Shown here: piece after piece, positions 25,394 through 34,831 of the stretch
Layout: every line of letters starts with the position of its first letter
Position numbering within the stretch: the stretch's first letter is position 1
DNA from: Streptomyces sp. NBC_00306
GTDB taxonomy: Bacteria > Actinomycetota > Actinomycetes > Streptomycetales > Streptomycetaceae
Length of the DNA stretch: 64,000 nucleotides
Direction: 5' to 3'
Assembly (NCBI RefSeq): GCF_036169555.1
Contig: NZ_CP108032.1
Span: forward strand, 6,758,001-6,822,000
Position numbers and translations under genes: made by a program
Notes under the pieces: model-generated
The model's input: only the letters and a program-made list of their open reading frames with translations
Database searches by the model: none
Told to the model about the DNA's origin: nothing

Positions 25394-26962
25394 ATGGCAC
25401 CCACCCTCACCGCACCCACTCCCGCCCCCGCACTCGCCCTGAAGCCCGGTACCGCCTGGCAGGACGCCTGGCACCGCTGCCTGACCACCGCCCCCGAGGC
25501 CTTCCGGCACGACCGGGTGCTGAACCTCTGGGCCGCCGGCTGGAAGCACGACGGCAACCCGCTGCCCGCCACCAGCCCGGTGGACGGCAGTCCGATCGCC
25601 GGCCCGCCACGCCTCGACGCGGGGACGGCGCAGCAGGCGGTGCGAGCCTCGCTGGATCAGCACCGCGCCTGGCGCCATGTGCCGGTCGCCGAACGCCGGG
25701 CCAGGGTCTCGGCCGCTCTCGACGCGCTGACCGAACACCGTGAACTGCTCGCCCTGCTGCTGGTCTGGGAGATCGGCAAGCCGTGGCGGCTCGCGCAGGC
25801 CGACGTCGACCGTGCGATCGACGGAGTGCGCTGGTACGTCGACGGCATCGAACCCATGCTGACCGGCCGCAGCCCGCTCGCCGGCCCGGTCTCCAACATC
25901 GCCAGCTGGAACTACCCGATGTCCGTCCTCGTCCACGCCATGCTCGTCCAGGCACTGGCCGGCAACGCGGTCATCGCGAAGACCCCGACCGACGGCGGAC
26001 TCGCCTGCCTCACCCTGGCCTCCGCGCTCGCCGCCCGGGAAGGGCTCCCCATCACCCTGGTGAGCGGCAGCGGCGGCCAGCTCTCGGAAGCACTGGTGCG
26101 CTCACCGGAGATCGGCTGTGTCTCCTTCGTCGGCGGCCGCGACACCGGCGCCGGCATCGCCACCGCCGTCGCCGACCTCGGCAAGCGCCACATCCTCGAA
26201 CAGGAGGGTCTCAACACCTGGGGCATCTGGAACCACAGCGACTGGGAGGCCCTCACCGCGGTCGTCCCGAAGCTCTTCGACTACGGCAAGCAACGCTGCA
26301 CCGCCTACCCGCGGTTCGTGGTCCAGCGGGAGCTGTTCGCGGACTTCCTGGCGGCCTATCTCCCCGCCGTACGCTCCATCCGTACGGGCCACCCCCTGGC
26401 CGTGGAGAACCCGTCCGACCCGTTGCCCGCACTGGACTTCGGTCCGCTGATCAACGCGGCCAAGGCCAAGGAACTCGACGACCAGGTGAACGAGGCCATC
26501 GGGCGGGGCGCCGTACCGCTGCACCGCGGAACGCTGGACGAGGGTGCGTTCCTGCCCGGCCAGGACACCTCCGCCTATCTGCCCCCGGTCACCCTCCTGG
26601 GTCCGCCGCCCTCCTCCCCGCTCCATCACGCCGAACCCTTCGGCCCGGTCGACACGATCGTCCTGGTCGACACCGAGGCGGAGCTGCTCGCGGCGATGAA
26701 CGCCTCCAACGGCGCGCTGGTCGCCACCCTGTCGACCGACGACCCGCAGACCTTCGACCGGCTGGCCCCGCAGATCCGGGCATTCAAGACCGGCCACGGA
26801 AAGCCCCGTTCGCGGGGCGACCGCGACGAACTGTTCGGCGGCTTCGGCGCGTCCTGGCGGGGCGCCTTCGTCGGTGGCGAGCTGCTCGTCCGTGCGGTCA
26901 CCGACGGTCCGGCGGGGGAGCGGCTGCCGGGCAACTTCCCCGACCACCATCTGATGCCCTGA
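25394..26962 (+). CDS. Aldehyde dehydrogenase family protein
   Basis: 522 residues. NAD(P)-dependent aldehyde dehydrogenase fold with IASWNYPMSVLVHAML, NAVIAKTPTDGGLACL, the general base E271 in LEQEGLN, and the nucleophile C302 in DYGKQRCTAYPRF. The C-terminus has EPFGPVDTIVLVDTEAELL. It is longer than the usual 480-500, with an extended N-terminus. It lies 125 bp after sucD, on the same strand. In an oxalate locus, a glyoxylate or other C2 aldehyde is a possible substrate, but nothing in the sequence shows it. Confidence 0.85.
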   Translation: MAPTLTAPTPAPALALKPGTAWQDAWHRCLTTAPEAFRHDRVLNLWAAGWKHDGNPLPATSPVDGSPIAGPPRLDAGTAQQAVRASLDQHRAWRHVPVAERRARVSAALDALTEHRELLALLLVWEIGKPWRLAQADVDRAIDGVRWYVDGIEPMLTGRSPLAGPVSNIASWNYPMSVLVHAMLVQALAGNAVIAKTPTDGGLACLTLASALAAREGLPITLVSGSGGQLSEALVRSPEIGCVSFVGGRDTGAGIATAVADLGKRHILEQEGLNTWGIWNHSDWEALTAVVPKLFDYGKQRCTAYPRFVVQRELFADFLAAYLPAVRSIRTGHPLAVENPSDPLPALDFGPLINAAKAKELDDQVNEAIGRGAVPLHRGTLDEGAFLPGQDTSAYLPPVTLLGPPPSSPLHHAEPFGPVDTIVLVDTEAELLAAMNASNGALVATLSTDDPQTFDRLAPQIRAFKTGHGKPRSRGDRDELFGGFGASWRGAFVGGELLVRAVTDGPAGERLPGNFPDHHLMP

Positions 26963-27012
26963 CCGTCCCGTACGCCTTGGGCTGCCCTGACCGTCCCGTA
27001 CGCCCTGGGCCG
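26957..27012. repeat. 28-bp tandem repeat across the aldehyde dehydrogenase stop codon
   Basis: Two units of 28 bases (26957-26984, 26985-27012) beginning CCCTGACCGTCCCGTACGCC differ at few positions. The first contains the TGA stop. This looks like a recent local duplication. Confidence 0.8.
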
Positions 27013-27029
27013 CGAGGTCATGAGGGTCC

Positions 27030-28337
27030 CTAGCCGATCCCCTGGCGGTCGGGCCGGAGTGCGAACTCCCGCTCGGCCGCCTCGGGCACGGCCCGTGCCA
27101 CCGCTTGCGCCATCAGCTCTCGATGCCGCAGCAGCGGCTCCCTGCGCTCGGCCGACGTGAGCAGCATCAGATCGTCGAGGGCGGCCATCAGCCGCCGGGT
27201 GACCTGCGGACTGCCGGTGGACGCGCCACGGATCTCGGCCAGCCCCAGATCCACCAGATCGGTCCAGCCGGGCACCTCCTGCACCAACCGCACCGCACCC
27301 TTGGCATCGCGGTGGTACGCCGTCCCGAGCGGCTGGCGCGCCATCGTGGAGAGCAGCAGGACGATCCGGTCCAGACACTGCACGGCCGTCGTCGGGTCGT
27401 TCACCGCCGGCGACAGCGCACGCAACGCGATGTCCGAGAGCTGCCGCAGCCCGAAGCCGATGTCCTGAGAGGTCGCGCGCTCGGTCCCGACGGACGCCGT
27501 GAGCCCCACGGCCTTCAGCTCCCTGCCCGCCTCACCGTGCACGGCCAGCACGGGAGTGCCGGGAACGACGTAGTCGCCGACCCGCGGAATGAGGCGCAGG
27601 ACGATCCCGTTCCGCCGGGCGACCCGGACGAGCCACGCCACGTTCACATCCCTCAGCACGCCGGGCCGCCCGTGATACGAGATGCGGGCGCTCTCGGCGG
27701 GAATGCCGACGGCGTCCTTCCCACCGGTCGGCTGCCGCAACACCTCCCGCAACGACTCCCGCGCGATGCGGTCGGCCACCGGGCCCACCTGCATCAGGCG
27801 CAGCGTCGAACTCACGTACGCGATGAAGAGCACCAGGCTCACCCCCACCAGGAACAGGGTCAACGCGCTCTGGACGAACGGGACGGACGTGACGAGCCTG
27901 GGGTCGGACTCGCTCTCGTACGACGTCAGCACGAGCAACGAGAACAGGAACGTTCCCAGGAACACCGTCAGCGTCGCCTTGCTGATCCGGCTCCGCACAA
28001 AGATCCGCACCACGCGGGGAGTGAGCTGACCGCTCGCCATCTGCACGGCGACCAGCGAAATACTGAACACGACACCGATGAAGGTCATCATCGCGGAACT
28101 GATGGTCGTGACGATGGTCTGCAGTTCGTCGGTGATCGACGTGAAGTCGGCCACCACCTCGAACTCCTCCGCGTCCTGGAGATAGCGGACGAGCGCGAAG
28201 TCCAACTCCGATACGCCCACCCACAGGGCGACGGAGCCGATCAGTCCCAGGGTGGGGGCGAACCACAGGGTGTCACGGAGGTGCTCGCGCAGGGGTGCGA
28301 GGAAGCGTGGGCGCCGGTAGCTGGTGCGATCATTCAC
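27030..28337 (-). CDS. DUF2254 family membrane protein
   Basis: 435 residues. Four hydrophobic helices in the first 170 residues (LIGSVALWVGVSELDFAL, AMMTFIGVVFSISLVAVQM, LTVFLGTFLFSLLVLTSY, LTLFLVGVSLVLFIAYVSS) precede a soluble C-terminal part with SYHGRPGVLRDVN, RVGDYVVPGTPVLAVHG, LSPAVNDPTTAVQCLD. This matches DUF2254 predicted membrane proteins of unknown function. Chosen start: GTG 28337. The open frame extends upstream but would be antisense to the next gene. Confidence 0.88.
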   Translation of the reverse strand: MNDRTSYRRPRFLAPLREHLRDTLWFAPTLGLIGSVALWVGVSELDFALVRYLQDAEEFEVVADFTSITDELQTIVTTISSAMMTFIGVVFSISLVAVQMASGQLTPRVVRIFVRSRISKATLTVFLGTFLFSLLVLTSYESESDPRLVTSVPFVQSALTLFLVGVSLVLFIAYVSSTLRLMQVGPVADRIARESLREVLRQPTGGKDAVGIPAESARISYHGRPGVLRDVNVAWLVRVARRNGIVLRLIPRVGDYVVPGTPVLAVHGEAGRELKAVGLTASVGTERATSQDIGFGLRQLSDIALRALSPAVNDPTTAVQCLDRIVLLLSTMARQPLGTAYHRDAKGAVRLVQEVPGWTDLVDLGLAEIRGASTGSPQVTRRLMAALDDLMLLTSAERREPLLRHRELMAQAVARAVPEAAEREFALRPDRQGIG

Positions 28338-28433
28338 AAAGCCGAAGGTAGCGTCACGAAGAGCGGTCGTGCGGATACACGCTGTGCGAAGGCGGGGCGC
28401 TCTCGGCGGCGTCGAAAAAACTTCCGGCGAGGT

Positions 28434-28464
28434 TTGAACACGACGGAACTCTCGCGCGTATAGA
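28434..28464 (+). promoter_or_regulatory. Candidate promoter of the DUF1996 gene
   Basis: TTGAAC at 28434-28439 and TATAGA at 28459-28464 resemble a housekeeping promoter, 50 bp before the GTG at 28515. The 19-base spacer is longer than ideal, so this is tentative. Confidence 0.35.
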
Positions 28465-28514
28465 GCGCAGCGCTTCTTATCAACCGGTCCAGCAGTGAAG
28501 CCCTGGGAGTTCCC

Positions 28515-30566
28515 GTGAGACGCATGACGCGAAGACGTCCAAAAGGTGCACAGCGCGCGACTGTCGCCGCTGTGGCACTGATTCTGGGAGGGGGCGGCCT
28601 CATCGGGTTCGGATCCTTCGCCTCCGCCGGTGAAGGAAGCTCGTCCGGCCAGGACGGGACGCTGAGCGCCGGCGCCTCCACCATCGAGTGTCCCGAGGTC
28701 GCCAACGCACTGCCGGGTGTTCCGGTCGAGGCGCGGACCGAGGTCGACCGTGAACTGGCCCTGATGGACAGCCAGATCACCGAGGCGTACGCGAAGTTCG
28801 CCGAGCAGAAGGAACAGATTCAGCGTGATCCGCAGTTGGCGGAGAACGCGATTCTCAATCCTCTGAAGGACAAGCGTCAGGCGAGCATCGACCGGATCGC
28901 GACAGCGATCGGCCGAGGCGGTGAGAAGCCGCAGGGCATGGACGAACTCGCTCCCTGTGAGCTGCGTGATGACGGCAACGACCAGGGCGACGGCCAGAAC
29001 CAGGGAGACGGCCAGGAGGGCAACGACCAGGGGCAGGGCCAGGACGGCGGTCAGGACCAGGGCGGGGACAACCAGGGCCAGGCCGACGGCGGTCAGGACG
29101 GCGGCCAGGACAACGGCGGCCAGGTCGGCAACGGGCCCGAGGCAAGCGACTTCGTCGACATCCAGTCCATCCAGCCGAATGTCAAGGCGCCGCAGGCGGG
29201 CAATGACGCCTCGACCGGCACTTTCGCCACCGACTGCGGGGTGAACGAGAACGGCAAGTTCAACCCGGACAACGTCATCGTCGCCCCGGGTGTCGCCAAT
29301 GGCGCGCACCATATGCACGACTACGTCGGCAACCAGGCGAATGACGCTTTCGCGAGCGACGACGATCTCGCCAACGGCGACACCACCTGCCAGAACCAGG
29401 GTGACAAGTCGACCTATTACTGGCCGGTGCTGCGTCTGCAGAACGGTCAGGACGAGAACGACGCCAATGCGGACGGCGGCGGCAAGGACCAGAACACCGG
29501 TGAGATCCAGCGGCCTTCCGAGGTCACGCTGAACTTCGTCGGCAGCCCGGTCGGCAAGGTCACCGCAATGCCGCGGTTCCTGCGCATCATCACCGGTGAC
29601 GCCAAGGCGCTGACCAATGGTGACAAGAATGCCAACGCGTCCTGGAGCTGCACCGGATTCGAGGACCGTCAGCTGAGGGACAAGTACCCGATCTGTCCCG
29701 AGGGCAGCAAGGTCGTGCGCTCCTTCAAGTTCCAGAGCTGCTGGGACGGTCAGAACATCGACAGCGCCAATCACCGCACACATGTCTCGTTCGCGAACGA
29801 GAACGGCGAGTGTGCCGACGGCTTCCGGGCGATTCCCCAGTTGGTACAGCGGATCGTCTACGACGTGCCGCCCGGCCCCGGCTTCGCCCTCGACTCCTTC
29901 CCCGAGCAGCTGCACAAGCCGATCACGGACCACGGCGACTTCATCAACGTCTTCGACGAGAAGCTGATGAACGACCTCGTGGACTGCATCAACAACGGCC
30001 AGAAGTGCGGTCCGGGCGAGGTGGCCCCGAAGCCGGACGAGACGCAGGCTCCGAAGCCGGACGAGTCGCAGGCGCCCGAACCGGACGAGTCGCAAGCCCC
30101 CCAGCCGGACGAGTCGCAGGCCCCCGAGCCCAGCAATTCGGCCGAAGCGCCTCCCGCTCCCGAGGAGACGGACAAGCCCGACGAGGGCGGCGCCGCCCCG
30201 AAGCCCGATGACACGACCGGCCGCGACGAGACGCCCGCCGCGCCGGGCAAGCCTGCGGAGGAGAACGAGGAGCAGAACCCGGCGACTTCGCCCCCGCGCG
30301 GAAATGATGCCCCGGGAGCGGCAGAGCCCGAGGCCGGCGTGCCCGCGGAGCCGAAGCAGCAGGTACTGAAGGCGGCCACCCAGGAAGTCACCCCGCCGAG
30401 GGCGTACAACACCCCGGCCCAGGTCGCCAATGCGGCGGCCCCGCAGGGCGGTCTCGCCGACACGGGCGCCCGCATGTGGCCGCTCGCGGCCGGCGCGCTC
30501 CTGCTGGTCGCCGGAGTCGTACTCCTGCGGGTACGCGGCAGAGGAGGAAGCGCACGTCACCTCTGA
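28515..30566 (+). CDS. DUF1996 protein with LAxTG cell-wall sorting signal
   Basis: 683 residues. An N-terminal signal peptide (basic start, then VAAVALILGGGGLIGFGSF) leads to a helical region and a Gly/Asn/Gln/Asp-rich linker at about 150-210. The DUF1996 domain follows (VIVAPGVANGAHHMHDYVGN, STYYWPVLRL, SCWDGQNIDSANHRTHVSF, LVQRIVYDVPPGPGFALDSF). A repetitive tail has units like PKPDESQAPEPDESQAP. The C-terminus is LADTG (647-651), a hydrophobic helix and basic residues, a substrate layout for class E sortase. GTG 28515 is preceded by GGGAG. It is probably a surface protein. DUF1996 function is unknown, though fungal members are carbohydrate-linked. Confidence 0.9.
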   Translation: MRRMTRRRPKGAQRATVAAVALILGGGGLIGFGSFASAGEGSSSGQDGTLSAGASTIECPEVANALPGVPVEARTEVDRELALMDSQITEAYAKFAEQKEQIQRDPQLAENAILNPLKDKRQASIDRIATAIGRGGEKPQGMDELAPCELRDDGNDQGDGQNQGDGQEGNDQGQGQDGGQDQGGDNQGQADGGQDGGQDNGGQVGNGPEASDFVDIQSIQPNVKAPQAGNDASTGTFATDCGVNENGKFNPDNVIVAPGVANGAHHMHDYVGNQANDAFASDDDLANGDTTCQNQGDKSTYYWPVLRLQNGQDENDANADGGGKDQNTGEIQRPSEVTLNFVGSPVGKVTAMPRFLRIITGDAKALTNGDKNANASWSCTGFEDRQLRDKYPICPEGSKVVRSFKFQSCWDGQNIDSANHRTHVSFANENGECADGFRAIPQLVQRIVYDVPPGPGFALDSFPEQLHKPITDHGDFINVFDEKLMNDLVDCINNGQKCGPGEVAPKPDETQAPKPDESQAPEPDESQAPQPDESQAPEPSNSAEAPPAPEETDKPDEGGAAPKPDDTTGRDETPAAPGKPAEENEEQNPATSPPRGNDAPGAAEPEAGVPAEPKQQVLKAATQEVTPPRAYNTPAQVANAAAPQGGLADTGARMWPLAAGALLLVAGVVLLRVRGRGGSARHL

Positions 30567-30614
30567 GCCCCGACGCGGCGGGCTGATCAGGCGGTCCGTC
30601 CCGAGGAGCTGAAG

Positions 30615-30656
30615 GACACCGGCTCGCACCACCGTGAGGTGGTGCGAGCCGGTGTC
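30615..30656 (+). terminator. Perfect 19-bp hairpin terminator
   Basis: GACACCGGCTCGCACCACC at 30615-30633, loop GTGA, and an exact reverse complement at 30638-30656, 48 bp after the DUF1996 stop and before the S1 gene. Confidence 0.92.
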
Positions 30657-30693
30657 GTGACGGCAGTACGTCACGGATGAGAGGCTGCCCGAT

Positions 30694-31527
30694 GTGCGCG
30701 ACCCCTCCGACGATCAGGCTTCCCGGCGGTTTCTGGCAGGGCTCCACGTGGGTGACATCTGCGGCGGGACGGCGACGGAGGTCACCCCGCGTGGGGTGCT
30801 GGTGACCCTGGACGGTTTCGCCGCCCGTCCGCTGGGTGTGGTGGGATCGCTGGACCTGACCTGGGGTCCGCGTCACTCCGCGGGTGTGGAGGTCGGCCGG
30901 CGGATCACGGCCGAGGTGCTCGCCGTCGATGCGGACGACGGCCGGGCCTGGCTCTCGACGGCCGCCACCCAGCATCCTGAACTGTGGGCGTTCCTCAGGT
31001 CACTCCGCTTGGGCGAGACCCTTTCCGGCACCATCGCGGCGATCGAGAACTTCGGTGTGTTCGTGGCGCTGGACGACGGTCCCGACCACCCGGCCTTCCC
31101 CGGTGTGGGGTTCATCAGCATCCCCGAACTGTCCTGGACGCGTTTCGAGACGATCGCCGAGGTCGTTCAGGTCGGACAGCGCGTCTGCTGTGAATTCCTC
31201 CAGTTCGACACCACGAACGGAGAAGCCAGGCTGTCCCTGCGCGCCAAGCGGCCGGATCCTTTCCGGGCATTCGCCGACGGCACCGAGATGGGCCGGACCC
31301 TGCGGGGCCGGGTCACCAAGCTGGCGCCGATCGGCGTTTTCGTCCGGGTCGCCGACGGGATCGAGGGACTGGTCCCGTCACCGGAGCTCAGCTCGACGCC
31401 CGAGGGCGACGCTTCGGTGGCTGCGCCCGAGGTGGGTGACGAGGTCACGGTCACCGTCGCCGGGATCGACCGGGTGCGACGCACCGTCCTTCTCTCCCGA
31501 CGACAAGGGTCGCCCGACCTCGGCTGA
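30694..31527 (+). CDS. S1-domain RNA-binding protein
   Basis: 277 residues from GTG 30694. Three S1-like OB folds: residues about 17-92 (VGDICGGTATEVTPRGVLVTL), about 105-185 (LGETLSGTIAAIENFGVFVAL, GFISIPELSW), and about 200-272 (MGRTLRGRVTKLAPIGVFVRV, GIEGLVPSPELS). Isolated multi-S1 proteins bind RNA, often on the ribosome, as ribosomal protein S1 does. It is shorter than S1 itself, and a strong terminator before it shows separate transcription. Confidence 0.88.
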   Translation: MRDPSDDQASRRFLAGLHVGDICGGTATEVTPRGVLVTLDGFAARPLGVVGSLDLTWGPRHSAGVEVGRRITAEVLAVDADDGRAWLSTAATQHPELWAFLRSLRLGETLSGTIAAIENFGVFVALDDGPDHPAFPGVGFISIPELSWTRFETIAEVVQVGQRVCCEFLQFDTTNGEARLSLRAKRPDPFRAFADGTEMGRTLRGRVTKLAPIGVFVRVADGIEGLVPSPELSSTPEGDASVAAPEVGDEVTVTVAGIDRVRRTVLLSRRQGSPDLG

Positions 31528-31551
31528 CGCGTCGCCGTCACGGCGCGAGCC

Positions 31552-31593
31552 GTTCGCCCTCCGGACCGGGAAGCACCGGCCCGCAGGGCGAAC
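31552..31593. terminator. Bidirectional terminator between S1 protein and rhamnosidase
   Basis: GTTCGCCCT (31552-31560) pairs with AGGGCGAAC (31585-31593), with further CGG/CCG pairing inside, between convergent gene ends. Confidence 0.75.
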
Positions 31594-31603
31594 CGCCCCC
31601 TGC

Positions 31604-34600
31604 TCACACCGTGAAGCGGTGGCTCCCCGACCCCACGTCGAACACCGCGCAGCCGTCCTCCGTCCGCACCAGCCTCCCCTCCGTGCGCCGCACACGGGCA
31701 GGGTCGTTCGTCGGGATCCACACCTCCGCCGTGGTGTTGGGCGGCACGCTGCACGACAGCGTGAAGCCGCCGGGCCGCTGCTGCCAGTGCGTCGAGACCG
31801 GGCCGTAGAGCGAGGCGAACGTCGCCCGGGCGGAGGTGACCTCGCCTCCCGGGCGGGGGCGGACGACGATCTGCCGGTAGCCTGCCCGGCCCGGGGCGAT
31901 GCCGGCGATGTTGGCGTACATCCACTCGCCCACGGAGCCGTAGGCGTAGTGGTTGAAGGAGTTCATCTCCGGGGTCTGGAAGCCGCCGTCCGGCTTGATG
32001 GAGTCCCAGCGTTCCCACATGGTCGTCGCGCCCCTGTCGATCTGGTAGCCCCAGCTGGGGAAGGTGCGCTGGTGCAGCAGGCGGTGGGCGACATCGGTGT
32101 GGCCCGTGTCGGTGAGGACGGGCAGCAGCCGCGGTGTGCCGAGGAAGCCGGTCGACAGGTGCCAGTCCTTCGCCCGGATGAGGTCGACCAGGCGGTCGGC
32201 CGCCGCCTTGCGCAGGGCGTCCGGCATGAGGTTCATGGACAGGGCGAGGACGTAGGCCGTCTGTGTGTCGCCCTTCACCTTGCCGTCGTCCGCGATGTAC
32301 GCGGTCCGGAACGCCGTGCGTACGCGGGCGAAGAGGTCGGCGTAGGGTGCCGGATCCTTGCCGAGCTCCGTCGCGAAGCGCGCCGCGAGGTCGGCACTGT
32401 GCGCGAAGTAGGCGGTCGCGATCACGTCCTTGGGCGTCTCGTCCGACACGTTCAGCCAGTCGCCGTATCCGGCCGCCGGCCGCAGCAGTCCGTTGCTGTG
32501 CTTCTCCAGATGGCCCAGCCACGCCTGGACGGACGGCCATGCGTCCGCGAGGACCTGCCGGTCGCCGTATGCCTGATACAGCGCCCAGGGGACGGTGACG
32601 CCCGCGTCTCCCCAGCCCGCGACGCCGTTGCCGACCGTGCCGACCATCGGTGCCACGTCCGTGAACGCGCCGTCGGGTGTCTGTGCGTCACGCAGGTCGA
32701 CCAGCCACTTGGTGAGGAAGCGGGCCGACTCCATCGTGTAGGCGGCGGTGGGAGCGAAGACGTTGATGTCACCCGTCCACCCCAGCCGCTCGTCGCGGGC
32801 CGGTGTGTCCGTCGGGACGGAGAGGAAGTTGCCCCGCTGTCCCCAACCGATGTTGCCGTGCAGTGTGTTGAGCATCGGGACATTCGTCTCGAAGTCGAAG
32901 GTGAACGGTGCGGAGGTGTGCATCACCCGACCGGTCACCGCGGTGGTCGACGGCTTGCCGGGGAAGCCGGTCACCTCGACATAGCGGAAGCCGTGGAAGG
33001 TGAAGCGCGGCTCGTACGTCTCCTCACCACGCCCCTTGAGGATGTACGTGTCCGTCGCGGCCGCCGACCGCAGGTTCGCGGTGTAGAGCGTGCCGTCGGG
33101 GTTGAGGACCTCCGCGTGCCGCAACCGCACCGTGGTACCCGCCTCGCCGGACACGCGCAGCCGCACGGAGCCGACCATGTTCTGCCCCAGGTCGAACACA
33201 TGGACGCCCGGTGCGGGCTCGGTGACCTTCCTGGCGGCGTGCTCCTTCGTGACGCGTACGGGTCCGTCCACCTGAGCGACGATCTGCTCCGGGACGTCGT
33301 CGTCGGCCGCGCCGCGAACCGCGTGCCACGACCCGTCGTCGTAACCGGGTGAGGTCCACCCGGCCGTCTCCTTCCGTGCGTCGTACACCTCGCCCGACAG
33401 CAGATCGGCAGAGGTGATGGGGCCGGAGGTGGCACGCCAGTCGGGCCCCGAGGTGATGCGCTCGCTCGTCCCGTCGGCATAGTCGATGTCCAACTGGGCA
33501 AGGAGAGCCGGGCGTTCGCCGTACTGATGCGGACCGAACATGCCGACGTTGCCCGCGTACCAGCCGGGCGCCACATAGGCGGCGATGGCGTTGGCGCCCG
33601 GGCGGACCGAGCCGGTGACGTCGAAGGTCTGGTACTGCACGCGCTTGCGGTAGTCGGTCCACCCCGGGGCGAGCTGGTCGCGTCCCACGCGACGGCCGTT
33701 GAGATGCGCCTCGTACAGGCCGAGAGCCGTGGCATACAGACGGGCGCGGCTCACCTTCTTGCGCGGCAGCCGGAATTCGTGGCGCAGTTGGTTCGCGGCG
33801 AAGACGGCCGGCACGACGCGGCCCCAGGGCCCGGCCCCCCACGCGGCGACCTCCTTCGCCGCGCGCCACGCGCTGTCGTCGAAGGCCGGCTCGCGCCAGT
33901 CGTCGGCAGGCTTGTGGTCAACGCACTTCCACGAGGCGTCGGTGAAGACCTTCTTCTCACCGGAGGCCGTGGTGAGGACCAGCACGCAGATCAGACCGGC
34001 GGGTCCCACCGTGGCGTTCACGGCGGAGACCGCGAGGGTGTTGGCGCCGGACCGGATGTGGCCGAGGACATCGACGACGGCCGGTCGGCGCCAGCCCTCT
34101 TTGTCCGTCTCCAGGACGGTGCGCGCCAGTTCGGCGCCGTTGAGGGAGACGCTGTAGACGTTGTCCGCCGTGATGGCCAGCGTGGCCGCGGTGATGCCGG
34201 CCGGCAGGTCGACGGTACGGCGGAACCAGCGGGTCGCCGCCGGAGCGCTGCTCGCCGGATCGCCCTCGGGGAACCAGATCCACGAACCGCCCTCCAGGGA
34301 CGGCGCATCCGTGAGCACGGAGGGAGCGGAGATCCACTTCGCCGACCACTGGCCCGCGCCCATCAGACCGGTCTCCCACCACGAGGGCGCGCTCCACGGG
34401 GAGGCACCGCCGTCGGCGTCCCACACCCGCACCGACCAGAAGTAGCGCGTGCGGGGTTCGAGCGGGGGACCGGCGTACGGGACGAGGGCGGATTCGTCCG
34501 AGACGGTCTTGCCGCTGTCCCACACGTCCGGATGGGACAGGCCGGCGGCGCTCGTCGCGACGCGCACGTGGTACGCGCTCTGCCGCTGCCCCGGCCGGGC

Positions 34601-34810
34601 CGAGACCATCGGCCAGCTCAGGCGCGGGCGGGCGGCGTCGAGCCCCAGCGGTTGCCGGACGTACTCGACCGTGGGGGAGACGATCCGCAAGGCGCTCCTG
34701 CTCGCACGACCCGCGGCGGGCGAGGGAACGGCCACGGCCGGTCCGGCTCCGGCGGCCACGGCTCCCGCGGTGGCGACGGCGCTCGCGAGGATGTTCCTTC
34801 TACTGATCAC
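31604..34810 (-). CDS. Secreted GH78 alpha-L-rhamnosidase
   Basis: 1068 residues from GTG 34810 (AGGGG upstream). A Tat signal starts at SRRNIL (residues 3-8), followed by an alanine-rich hydrophobic stretch and AVA cleavage region. Modules in order: a fibronectin-like domain (SWPMVSARPGQRQSAYHVRV), a lectin-like domain (WIWFPEGDP, WFRRTVDLP), Bac_rhamnosidase N domain (RHEFRLPRKKVSRARLYATA, LNGRRVGRDQLAPGWTDYRK), the catalytic six-hairpin barrel (PTDTPARDERLGWTGD with the acidic catalytic residues), and a beta C-terminal domain (WMYANIAGIAPGRAGYRQIV). It releases terminal rhamnose from plant polysaccharides or glycosides outside the cell. A LacI-type operator lies upstream. Confidence 0.93.
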   Translation of the reverse strand: MISRRNILASAVATAGAVAAGAGPAVAVPSPAAGRASRSALRIVSPTVEYVRQPLGLDAARPRLSWPMVSARPGQRQSAYHVRVATSAAGLSHPDVWDSGKTVSDESALVPYAGPPLEPRTRYFWSVRVWDADGGASPWSAPSWWETGLMGAGQWSAKWISAPSVLTDAPSLEGGSWIWFPEGDPASSAPAATRWFRRTVDLPAGITAATLAITADNVYSVSLNGAELARTVLETDKEGWRRPAVVDVLGHIRSGANTLAVSAVNATVGPAGLICVLVLTTASGEKKVFTDASWKCVDHKPADDWREPAFDDSAWRAAKEVAAWGAGPWGRVVPAVFAANQLRHEFRLPRKKVSRARLYATALGLYEAHLNGRRVGRDQLAPGWTDYRKRVQYQTFDVTGSVRPGANAIAAYVAPGWYAGNVGMFGPHQYGERPALLAQLDIDYADGTSERITSGPDWRATSGPITSADLLSGEVYDARKETAGWTSPGYDDGSWHAVRGAADDDVPEQIVAQVDGPVRVTKEHAARKVTEPAPGVHVFDLGQNMVGSVRLRVSGEAGTTVRLRHAEVLNPDGTLYTANLRSAAATDTYILKGRGEETYEPRFTFHGFRYVEVTGFPGKPSTTAVTGRVMHTSAPFTFDFETNVPMLNTLHGNIGWGQRGNFLSVPTDTPARDERLGWTGDINVFAPTAAYTMESARFLTKWLVDLRDAQTPDGAFTDVAPMVGTVGNGVAGWGDAGVTVPWALYQAYGDRQVLADAWPSVQAWLGHLEKHSNGLLRPAAGYGDWLNVSDETPKDVIATAYFAHSADLAARFATELGKDPAPYADLFARVRTAFRTAYIADDGKVKGDTQTAYVLALSMNLMPDALRKAAADRLVDLIRAKDWHLSTGFLGTPRLLPVLTDTGHTDVAHRLLHQRTFPSWGYQIDRGATTMWERWDSIKPDGGFQTPEMNSFNHYAYGSVGEWMYANIAGIAPGRAGYRQIVVRPRPGGEVTSARATFASLYGPVSTHWQQRPGGFTLSCSVPPNTTAEVWIPTNDPARVRRTEGRLVRTEDGCAVFDVGSGSHRFTV

Positions 34811-34831
34811 AGCGGCCCCTAGAGGGAGAAG

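Noticed and set aside
31167..33352. Several long frames in and opposite the rhamnosidase gene
   Set aside because: They overlap a well-supported GH78 gene in other frames and show shadow composition.
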